Source of the DNA: JAJKJG01 sp036556825 | GTDB lineage: Bacteria > Pseudomonadota > Alphaproteobacteria > Rhizobiales > Beijerinckiaceae | Direction: 5' to 3' | DNA: 64,000 nt | NCBI GenBank assembly: GCA_036556825.1 | Contig: DATBIR010000100.1 | Coordinates: forward strand, 38,652-102,651 | Shown here: piece by piece, positions 34,235 to 40,880 of the stretch | Position numbering within the stretch: position 1 is the stretch's first letter | How the letters are laid out: the number at the start of each line of letters is the position of its first letter | Notes under the pieces: model-generated | What the model saw: the letters and a program-made list of their open reading frames with translations, nothing else | Databases searched by the model: none | Told to the model about the DNA's origin: nothing | Position numbers and translations under genes: made by a program

Positions 34235-34924
34235 ATGAACGGGGATCGGCTCAAGCTCAACATCACGCCGATCGAGACCAGCGTCAGCTTGCGCACGCTG
34301 GCCTATGACGCCTTGAAGAAAGCCATCACCGAGATGGACATCTACGGCCATCCCGACGAGATCCGGCTCGACGAGCGCCAGCTCAGCCAGGACCTGGGCG
34401 TCAGCCGCACGCCGATCCGCGAGGCGCTCACGGTGCTCGAGCAGGAGGGTTTCGTGCGCGCGGTGCCGCGCCGCGGCATCTTCGTCGTGCGCAAGTCGAA
34501 GCGCGAGATCATCGAGATGATTCTCGTCTGGGCGGCGCTTGAGAGCATGGCGGCGCGGCTCGCGGCGCAGCGCGCCAGCGATGCCGATCTCGAAGGCCTG
34601 CGCCACCTGTTCGACGAGTTCCAGACAGAGAAGCCGGAAGAGCATCCGGAGGAATACTCGCAGGCCAACATCCGCTTCCACCAGAAGATCATCCAGCTCG
34701 GCGGCTGCCAGCTGATCGTCGACATGACCGAGAACCTGTTCATCCACATGCGCGCCATACGCGCCGTGTCGATGCGCCAGCAGGACCGCGCCGCGCGCTC
34801 GATCGGCGATCACATGCGCATCATCGCCGCCCTCGACGCGCGCGACGCCGAACTCGCCGAACGTCTCGTCCGCGACCACACCCTCGGCCTCGCCGCCCAC
34901 GTCGAGAAACATTTTCCGGAGTAG
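34235..34924 (+). CDS. GntR-family transcriptional regulator, FCD subgroup (TTT-linked)
   Basis: A 229-residue regulator. The winged helix-turn-helix has LDERQLSQDLGVSRTPIREA as recognition unit and VPRRGIFVVRKS as wing. The C-terminal FCD ligand domain includes NIRFHQKI, DHMRIIAAL and DHTLGLAAHV, whose Asp/His residues bind a metal that contacts a carboxylate effector. It lies 69 bp after tctA in the same direction. It is strongly similar to the second FCD regulator at 39796, with the DNA-reading helix SRTPIREA identical, so both may read the same operator. The likely role is sensing an organic acid and controlling the transporter. Confidence 0.88.
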   Translation: MNGDRLKLNITPIETSVSLRTLAYDALKKAITEMDIYGHPDEIRLDERQLSQDLGVSRTPIREALTVLEQEGFVRAVPRRGIFVVRKSKREIIEMILVWAALESMAARLAAQRASDADLEGLRHLFDEFQTEKPEEHPEEYSQANIRFHQKIIQLGGCQLIVDMTENLFIHMRAIRAVSMRQQDRAARSIGDHMRIIAALDARDAELAERLVRDHTLGLAAHVEKHFPE

Positions 34925-34949
34925 CAATACCCTCTCCCGAAATAGGGAG

Positions 34950-35105
34950 TCGTCGCGCCACGACTGTCACCCCGGAGCGCACCGAAGGTCCGGGGCCGGG
35001 ACGCCTTGACGGGGTGCCGCATTGACCGCACCGCTCACGTAACCGTGCAGTCCGGGTTCGACGCTTCGCGCCGCCCCGGAAATGACAGTTGGGCGCCCCC
35101 CTTCC
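34950..35105. repeat. degenerate intergenic repeat (GTCACCCCGG / CCCCGG.AATGACAG type)
   Basis: The block contains CTGTCACCCCGGAGCG, GTCCGGGGCCGGGACG and, on the right, GCCCCGGAAATGACAGTTGG. The CTGTCA..CCGG and CCGG..TGACAG ends form an interrupted inverted repeat. This is a short interspersed element type frequent in alphaproteobacteria. Confidence 0.45.
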
Positions 35106-35122
35106 TCTGCGCCGCGCGGACG

Positions 35123-36217
35123 TTACAGAATGAAGTCGCTCGCCGAATTCGGCACGTCGCCCCTGACGTGGATGACCAGCGACGGCGTCAGGTGATTGAA
35201 GGTCGTGCAGCCCTGAATGATGGTCTCGCCGGCCGCCGCCTGGATGCGCAGCTCCCCGGCCGCTGCGAATGGTGTGAACGGAGCCGTGCCGATGAAGTGA
35301 AACGCGTGGCTGGCCACGGCCGGGTCGATTCCCGAGACATCGATCTTGTCGCCTTCGGCCCTGTGGAAATCCATGATGATGTCCGTCAGGTGGAACGGCG
35401 ACGGGCTGCTGTCCGTCGCCTTGGCGAAGATGAAACGGTCGGCGCCCGTGCCGCCGGTGAGGACGTCGTGTCCCGTCCCGCCCCGGAGCCGGTCGTTGCC
35501 GGCCCCGCCGAACAGCCGGTCGTGGTCCGTGCCGCTCAAGGGCAGACCATCCTCTCCGCCGAACAGGACGTCGTTGCCGACCCCGCCCAGCAACAGGTCG
35601 TTGCCGTTGCCGCCGTTGAGCAGGTCGATGCCGGTGCCGCCGTCGAGCCGGTCGGCACCCTTGCCGCCGAAGAGCAAGTCGTTTCCGCCCATCCCCTTGA
35701 GGGTGTCGTTGCCGTAGTTGTCCTTCAGAATGTTGGTGGCGCCGTTGCCGATCAGCGTTTCGTTGTGGTCGTCGCCGAAGCCGTTGATGGCGCGCGAGCC
35801 CAGGAGCTGGAGCTTCGATGCGCCCGTCAGAAGCAGGCTGTAGCTGACGGTGCTGAGCACCGTGTCGCCGGCGCCGCCGAACACCTTGTCCCCGCGATTG
35901 TCGACGATGTAGGTGTCGCGGCCAAGGCCGCCGGTCATGCGGTCGGCGCCGGTGCCGCCGTCGAGAAGGTCGTTGCCGGAGCCGGCGAACAGAATGTCCC
36001 TGCCGGCGCCTCCGAAAAGTCTGTCATTCCCAGACCCGCCATCCAGGAAATCGTTGCCGGTGCCGCCATTGAGAAGGTCGATGCCGGTGCCGCCGTCGAG
36101 GGAGTCGATGCCGCCGAGCCCGAACAGCCGGTCGTTGCCGCCCTGGCCGTCGATCTGGTCCGCCAAATTGGTGCCGACGATGGTGTTGTTGCCGGCATTG
36201 CCGTGGATGATGGCCAT
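35123..36217 (-). CDS. secreted RTX calcium-binding repeat protein
   Basis: A 364-residue protein. Two blocks of nonapeptide repeats of the GGxGxDxLx type occupy residues about 5-105 and 160-285 (for example GGNDRLFGLGGIDSLDGG, GGAGNDRLRGGTGHDVL), forming Ca2+-binding parallel beta-rolls. They are followed by a C-terminal region TDIIMDFHRAEGDKIDVSGID like the serralysin M10 C-terminal domain, a signal for type I secretion. There is no catalytic domain. The start is the ATG after AGGAGGACGCTC; the frame is open 98 codons further but that part is not repeat-like. No type I secretion genes are adjacent. Possible roles are surface or biofilm matrix. Confidence 0.85.
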   Translation of the reverse strand: MAIIHGNAGNNTIVGTNLADQIDGQGGNDRLFGLGGIDSLDGGTGIDLLNGGTGNDFLDGGSGNDRLFGGAGRDILFAGSGNDLLDGGTGADRMTGGLGRDTYIVDNRGDKVFGGAGDTVLSTVSYSLLLTGASKLQLLGSRAINGFGDDHNETLIGNGATNILKDNYGNDTLKGMGGNDLLFGGKGADRLDGGTGIDLLNGGNGNDLLLGGVGNDVLFGGEDGLPLSGTDHDRLFGGAGNDRLRGGTGHDVLTGGTGADRFIFAKATDSSPSPFHLTDIIMDFHRAEGDKIDVSGIDPAVASHAFHFIGTAPFTPFAAAGELRIQAAAGETIIQGCTTFNHLTPSLVIHVRGDVPNSASDFIL

Positions 36218-36622
36218 GAGCGTCCTCCTGCGCCGCGGCACGGCGGCCGCGGCAGTGCATCCCGTTGGCGGCGCTCTGTGCCGGGCGGCCCGCCCCCGCG
36301 AGGATCGCTGGCCCGGAAAAATATGCGGGTGGGGTGCGCCGCCCCCCCGCGCTTGTCGGTGTCCTGTTTCGGCAGGAGGAGCGCCGGCGCCAGTGGACGC
36401 CCGCGTCCCGGCTTCCCGAAATATTCGCGCAGACCAACGTCCTTGCGATTGCTTCGAAATGCTACTCCTATTACACGCTGCGTCAATATTCGCGCCAGGA
36501 AGACGCTGCAACCGTCCGCGCGGCAGCCTGCCCCCCCGGAGACCCGCGGCGGCTGCACGCCCGCCGACTCCCCGAACGCGCTGGCACGGGCGCGACGCTT
36601 CGCCAAGCGCGCGACCAGACGC
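36218..36622. other. intergenic region upstream of the RTX gene
   Basis: Over 400 bases without a credible gene. It holds the ribosome site AGGAGG of the RTX gene at its left end and a C-run (near 36340). An AT-richer patch at about 36455-36495 (with TGCTACTCCTATTACACG) could carry the leftward promoter. The rest shows nothing recognisable. Confidence 0.5.
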
Positions 36623-36653
36623 AAAAAAAGGCCGCGGCAGCGCCGCGGCCTTT
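36623..36653 (-). terminator. rho-independent terminator of the gntR-oxc-frc operon
   Basis: AAAGGCCGCGGC (36627-36638) pairs with GCCGCGGCCTTT (36642-36653) in a perfect 12-bp stem with an AGC loop. On the minus strand it ends in seven T, 30 bp after the frc stop. Confidence 0.92.
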
Positions 36654-36682
36654 GCCTTAATGTCGTGCGTCTTGCGGAGCGC

Positions 36683-37957
36683 TTATTCCGCGGCGATGCG
36701 GTGGGCGCCGCCGCCGAGAGCGCCCGAGCCCTCGATCTCCTCGACCTGCGAGTCGGTGAAGCCGAGCACGTCGCGCAGGATCTCCTGCGTATGCTCGCCG
36801 AGCAGCGGCGAGCGCTCCACCTGGGCCGGGCTGTCCGACAGCTTGATCGGATTGCCGACCGAGACGTATTTGCCGCGCGTCGGGTGATCGACCTCGACCA
36901 GGGTGCCGGTCTCGAACAGCGACTTTTCCCCGATGATCTCCTTCATCGACAGGATCGGGCCGCACGGGATGTCGTATTTGTTGAGGATGTCCATGGCCTC
37001 GAACTTGTCCTTGGTCATGGTCCATTCTTCGATCGTGCCGAAGATCTCGTTGAGCCGCGGCAGGCGCGCCTCTGGCTTGGCGTAGTTGGGATCGGTCTTC
37101 CACTCGGGCTTGCCGATCACGTCGCAGATCGCCTCCCACACCGGCGCCTGCGTGATGAAGTAGATGTAGGCGTTCGGGTCAGTCTCCCAGCCCTTGCACT
37201 TGAGGATGCGCCCCGGCTGGCCGCCGCCGGAATCGTTGCCGGCGCGCGGCACCGCGTCGCCGAACGGGATGCCTTCGCCATGTTGGCTGTATTCCTTGAG
37301 CGGCCCGTGCGCGAGACGCTGCTGGTCGCGCACTTTCACGCGGCACAGGTTGAGCACGCCGTCCTGCATGGCGCAGGTGACGCGCTGGCCCCTGCCGGTC
37401 TTCTCGCGCTGAAACAGCGCCGTGACGATGCCGAGCGCCAGGTGCAGCCCGGTGCCGGAATCGCCGATCTGGGCACCGGTGACCACCGGAAGGCCGTCAC
37501 GGAAGCCGGTGGTCGAGGCCGAGCCGCCGGCGCATTGCGCGACGTTCTCGTAGACCTTGCAATCCTCGTAAGGACCAGGCCCGAAGCCCTTGATCGAGGC
37601 GACGATCATGCGCGGGTTGAGCTGCTGGATGCGCTCCCACGGCAGCATGCGGTCGAGCACGCCGGGCGCGAAGTTCTCGACGAGCACGTCGCAGGTCTTG
37701 ACCAGCGCCTCGAGCACTTCCTTGCCCTTCGGGTTCTTGGTGTCGAGCGTGATCGAGCGCTTGTTGTGATTCAGCATCGTGAAATAGAGGCTGTCCACGT
37801 TGGGGACGTCGCGCAGCTGCCCGCGCGTGATGTCGCCGGTGCCGGGACGCTCGACCTTGATCACGTCGGCGCCGAACCAGGCGAGAAGCTGCGTGCAGGT
37901 CGGTCCAGACTGGACGTGCGTGAAGTCGAGGATGCGGACGCCTTCGAGTGCTTTCAT
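36683..37957 (-). CDS. frc: formyl-CoA:oxalate CoA-transferase
   Basis: A 424-residue family III CoA-transferase. It moves CoA from formyl-CoA to oxalate, giving oxalyl-CoA and formate. The start MKALEGVRILDFTHVQSGPT (Gln at residue 16), the catalytic aspartate in GAQIGDSGTG (Asp166, equivalent to Asp169 in the Oxalobacter enzyme) and the mobile glycine loop SGGGQPG near residue 255 are all hallmarks of Frc rather than other family III transferases. Length fits (428 in Oxalobacter). It follows oxc by 55 bp in the leftward operon and is closed by a strong terminator. Cytosolic. Confidence 0.95.
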   Translation of the reverse strand: MKALEGVRILDFTHVQSGPTCTQLLAWFGADVIKVERPGTGDITRGQLRDVPNVDSLYFTMLNHNKRSITLDTKNPKGKEVLEALVKTCDVLVENFAPGVLDRMLPWERIQQLNPRMIVASIKGFGPGPYEDCKVYENVAQCAGGSASTTGFRDGLPVVTGAQIGDSGTGLHLALGIVTALFQREKTGRGQRVTCAMQDGVLNLCRVKVRDQQRLAHGPLKEYSQHGEGIPFGDAVPRAGNDSGGGQPGRILKCKGWETDPNAYIYFITQAPVWEAICDVIGKPEWKTDPNYAKPEARLPRLNEIFGTIEEWTMTKDKFEAMDILNKYDIPCGPILSMKEIIGEKSLFETGTLVEVDHPTRGKYVSVGNPIKLSDSPAQVERSPLLGEHTQEILRDVLGFTDSQVEEIEGSGALGGGAHRIAAE

Positions 37958-38012
37958 CGTGTTACCCCATCGGTTCAGGTGTCGGCCTCAAGCCGGATCA
38001 TTTCTTGCCGGA

Positions 38013-39758
38013 TCAGTTCTTCTTCGCCAGCGCGCTTTGCGGATTGAGGCTGCCGATATTGCCGCTTTCGGTGCCGGCCGCCGGGTCGATCATCGCGTTG
38101 ACCAGCGTCGGCTTGCCGGAATCCATGGCCTCGCTGACGGCGCGGTAGAGCTCGTCGGGCGTCGTGACGTTGACGCCGACGCCGCCGAACGCCTCCATCA
38201 TCTTGTCGTAGCGCGCGTTCTTGACGAACACCATCGGCGCCACGTCGGAGCCGCCGGTCGGATTGACGTCGGTGCCGCGATAGATGCCGTTGTTGTTGAA
38301 TACGACGACGCAGACCGGCAGGTTGTAGCGGCAGATCGTCTCCACCTCCATGCCGGAGAAGCCGAAGGCGCTGTCGCCTTCGACCGCGAGCACCGGCTTG
38401 CCGGTCTCGACGGCGGCGGCGACGGCGAAGCCCATGCCGATGCCCATCACGCCCCAGGTGCCGACGTCGAGGCGCTTGCGCGGCTTGTACATGTCGATGA
38501 CGCCGCGCGCCAGGTCGAGCGTGTTGGCGCCCTCGTTGACGAGCATCGCGTCCGGACGCTCCTTGATGACGTCACGCAGCGCGCTGAGCGCGCTGTGAAA
38601 ATCCATCGGCGTCGAGTTCTTCTTCAGCCGCGCCGCCATCTTGGAGATGTTCTCTTCCTTCTTGGTCTTGATGGCGTCGACCCAGTCGGCTGGCGGCGCC
38701 GGCCAGTTGCCGCCCATGCCGTCGAGCAGCGCCGAGACGCACGAGCCGATGTCGCCGACCAGCGGCGCCACGATGGCGACGTTGCTGTCCATCTCCTTCG
38801 GCTCGATGTCGATCTGGATGAATTTCTTCGAGCCGGGCTCGCCCCATTGCTTGCCCTTGCCGTGCGAGAGCAGCCAGTTGAGCCGGGCGCCGACCAGCAG
38901 CACGACGTCGGAATCCTTCAGCACCGTCGAGCGTGCCGCGCCCGCCGATTGCGGATGCGTGTCGGGCAGAAGGCCCTTGGCCATGCTCATCGGCAGGAAG
39001 GGAATGCCGCTCTTCTCGACGAAGGTGCGGATCTCGTCGTCGGCCTGCGCATAGGCGGCGCCCTTGCCGAGGATGATCAGCGGGCGCTTGGCCCCTTTCA
39101 GCACCTCGAGGGCGCGCTTGACCGCCGACGGCGCCGGGATCTGCGCCGGCGCCGGGTCGACGACCTTGACCAGCGATTTCTGGCCGGCCGCCGCGTCGAT
39201 GACCTGGCCGAACAGTTTGGCGGGCAGGTCGAGATAGACGCCGCCGGGACGGCCCGAGCAGGCGGCGCGGATGGCGCGCGCGATGCCGATGCCGATGTCC
39301 TGCGCGTGCAGCACGCGGAAGGCCGCCTTGCACAGCGGCTTGGCGATGGCGAGCTGGTCCATCTCCTCGTAGTCGCCCTGCTGCAGGTCGACGATCTCGC
39401 GCTCCGACGAGCCGCTGATCAGGAGCATCGGCCAGCAGTTGGTGGTGGCGTTGGCCAGCGCCGTGAGGCCGTTGAGGAAGCCCGGCGCCGAGACCGTGAC
39501 GCACACGCCCGGCTTCCTGGTCAGGAAGCCCGCGATGGCGGCGGCATTGCCGGCATTCTGCTCGTGCCGGAACGAGATCACGCGCATGCCTTCGGCCTGC
39601 GCCAGGCGCAGGAGGTCCGAGATCGGGATGCCGGGCACGTCGTAGATGGTGTTGATGCCGTTGAGCTTGAGCGCGTCGAGGACGAGGTGAAAGCCGTCGG
39701 TCAGCTCCTGCGCTGCGCCGGCATCCGTGGGACGGTCCTTCAATGCGGTCTGTGCCAT
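38013..39758 (-). CDS. oxc: oxalyl-CoA decarboxylase
   Basis: A 581-residue thiamine-diphosphate enzyme that converts oxalyl-CoA to formyl-CoA and CO2. The N-terminal PYR domain has FRHEQNAGNAAAIAGFLT with the cofactor-activating Glu (residue 66) and tyrosine-containing TIYDVPGIPISDL. The C-terminal PP domain has the GDS...NN cofactor motif (GDSAFGFSGMEVETICRYNL then NNNG) and the substrate-contact YRGTDVNPTGG. These match Oxc better than acetolactate synthase. GGAGGAGGAAACCCC precedes the ATG, and the ORF extends upstream without support. It lies between gntR and frc. Confidence 0.95.
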   Translation of the reverse strand: MAQTALKDRPTDAGAAQELTDGFHLVLDALKLNGINTIYDVPGIPISDLLRLAQAEGMRVISFRHEQNAGNAAAIAGFLTRKPGVCVTVSAPGFLNGLTALANATTNCWPMLLISGSSEREIVDLQQGDYEEMDQLAIAKPLCKAAFRVLHAQDIGIGIARAIRAACSGRPGGVYLDLPAKLFGQVIDAAAGQKSLVKVVDPAPAQIPAPSAVKRALEVLKGAKRPLIILGKGAAYAQADDEIRTFVEKSGIPFLPMSMAKGLLPDTHPQSAGAARSTVLKDSDVVLLVGARLNWLLSHGKGKQWGEPGSKKFIQIDIEPKEMDSNVAIVAPLVGDIGSCVSALLDGMGGNWPAPPADWVDAIKTKKEENISKMAARLKKNSTPMDFHSALSALRDVIKERPDAMLVNEGANTLDLARGVIDMYKPRKRLDVGTWGVMGIGMGFAVAAAVETGKPVLAVEGDSAFGFSGMEVETICRYNLPVCVVVFNNNGIYRGTDVNPTGGSDVAPMVFVKNARYDKMMEAFGGVGVNVTTPDELYRAVSEAMDSGKPTLVNAMIDPAAGTESGNIGSLNPQSALAKKN

Positions 39759-39795
39759 GGGGTTTCCTCCTCCCAGAGGCTTGTTGCGGTTGGGT

Positions 39796-40521
39796 TCAGT
39801 CGAGATCGACGTGCTGTTCGACATGCGCCGCGAGTCGCAGCGTATGCTCGCGCACGAGGCGCTCGGCGCGGTCGCTGTCGCGCGCCTCGAGCGCCTCGAT
39901 GATCGCCATGTGATCCCTGATCGAGCGCTGCGCGCGGTCGCTCTCGAAGATCGTGCGATGGCGGATCGCCTTGACGTGCAGGAACAGGTTGTCGGTCATG
40001 GCGGCGAGCACGCTCGAGCCGCTCATGCGGATCAGCGACTGGTGGAAATTGATGTTCGCCGATGAATATTCGTCGAGGTGGTCGAGGGCGACATGCTCGC
40101 GGCCGAAGGCGTCGAACAGGGCGCGCAGGGCGCCGATCTCGGAATCGCTGGCATTCAGGGTGATCAGCCGCGCCGCCATGCTCTCCAGCGCCGCCCAGGC
40201 CTGGATCATCTCGATGATCTCGCGCTTGGTCTTGCGCACCACGAGGATGCCGCGCCGCGGCACCGTGCGCACGAACCCCTCCTTCTCGAGCATCGCCACC
40301 GCCTCACGGATCGGCGTGCGGCTCACGCCGAGCCGCACCGACAGCTCGCGCTCGTCGAGCATCACGGGCTCGGAGACGCGGTAGATGTCGAGGTTGGTGA
40401 TCGCCTCCTTCAGGGCGGCGTAGGCCTTGCTCTTGAAGCTCTGCTCGGCCGGGATGCGCTCGATCACGAGGCTGCGATCAGCCTCGTCGCGCGGGGGCCA
40501 TTTGGTCTGCGCTTCGTTCAC
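39796..40521 (-). CDS. GntR-family regulator, FCD subgroup, first gene of the oxc-frc operon
   Basis: A 241-residue regulator. Winged HTH LDERELSVRLGVSRTPIREA with wing VPRRGILVVRKT, then an FCD effector domain with NINFHQSL, DHMAIIEAL and EHTLRLAAHV as metal/ligand residues. It is the promoter-proximal gene of gntR-oxc-frc (37 bp before oxc). In front of it lies a 359-bp divergent region with two copies of a 17-bp motif centred on the palindrome TGGCATGCCA. It therefore probably autoregulates and controls both arms in response to oxalate, oxalyl-CoA or a related acid. It is a close paralogue of the regulator at 34235. Confidence 0.9.
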   Translation of the reverse strand: MNEAQTKWPPRDEADRSLVIERIPAEQSFKSKAYAALKEAITNLDIYRVSEPVMLDERELSVRLGVSRTPIREAVAMLEKEGFVRTVPRRGILVVRKTKREIIEMIQAWAALESMAARLITLNASDSEIGALRALFDAFGREHVALDHLDEYSSANINFHQSLIRMSGSSVLAAMTDNLFLHVKAIRHRTIFESDRAQRSIRDHMAIIEALEARDSDRAERLVREHTLRLAAHVEQHVDLD

Positions 40522-40576
40522 AAAGAGTCCTCGGCGGACGGGCCGCGGAACCGTTTCGCTCCAGCCGCGCCGGACA

Positions 40577-40594
40577 TTGGCATGCCAAATACCA
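40577..40594. promoter_or_regulatory. GntR operator O1 (gntR side)
   Basis: TTGGCATGCCAA is a perfect 12-bp palindrome at 40577-40588, extended by ATACCA. It lies 56-73 bp before the gntR start codon. The extended 17-mer TGGCATGCCAAATACCA recurs exactly at 40657. An additional short inverted repeat, CATGT-CA-ACATG, follows at 40596-40607. Confidence 0.75.
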
Positions 40595-40644
40595 GCATGT
40601 CAACATGAGCGCTGGGCGAGGAGAAAAGTCTCCGCGAATAGCAC

Positions 40645-40674
40645 TTGACGCGCGCGTGGCATGCCAAATACCAT
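40645..40674 (+). promoter_or_regulatory. promoter with embedded GntR operator O2 for the acyl-CoA ligase gene
   Basis: A -35-like TTGACG at 40645-40650 and a -10-like TACCAT at 40669-40674 are 18 bases apart. The second exact copy of TGGCATGCCAAATACCA (40657-40673) fills the spacer and overlaps the -10, so bound regulator would block RNA polymerase. Operator centres are 79 bp apart, allowing cooperative or looped binding. The leader to the ATG at 40881 is about 200 bases with no visible gene. Confidence 0.6.
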
Positions 40675-40880
40675 CCGCCCCCGGTTGACAGCCTCGCGGA
40701 GGAGAATGACGGACGCCGCGTCGTCCGTTCGACGGCCCAGCATTGCGCCCGCCGCGAAGACTTGTTCGTCCCAGGGCCGGGCTCGTCCGCGGGCACCACT
40801 CAAGCACATCACGGATTGTTCGGGCGCTCCAGGCCTCGTCTCATGACCCGCCGCAGCGGGCGCCCCAGGAGGAGACACAC

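Noticed and set aside
35123..36217. Short regularly spaced DNA repeats considered as CRISPR or tandem-repeat array
   Set aside because: The periodicity is 27 bp and stays in frame as RTX nonapeptides; no constant repeat with unique spacers is present.
35006..38047. 1013-codon open frame on the plus strand over the RTX and frc genes
   Set aside because: It is the mirror of RTX repeats and frc. The alternating 'VAAGAAV' pattern is a by-product of antisense GGxGxD codons.
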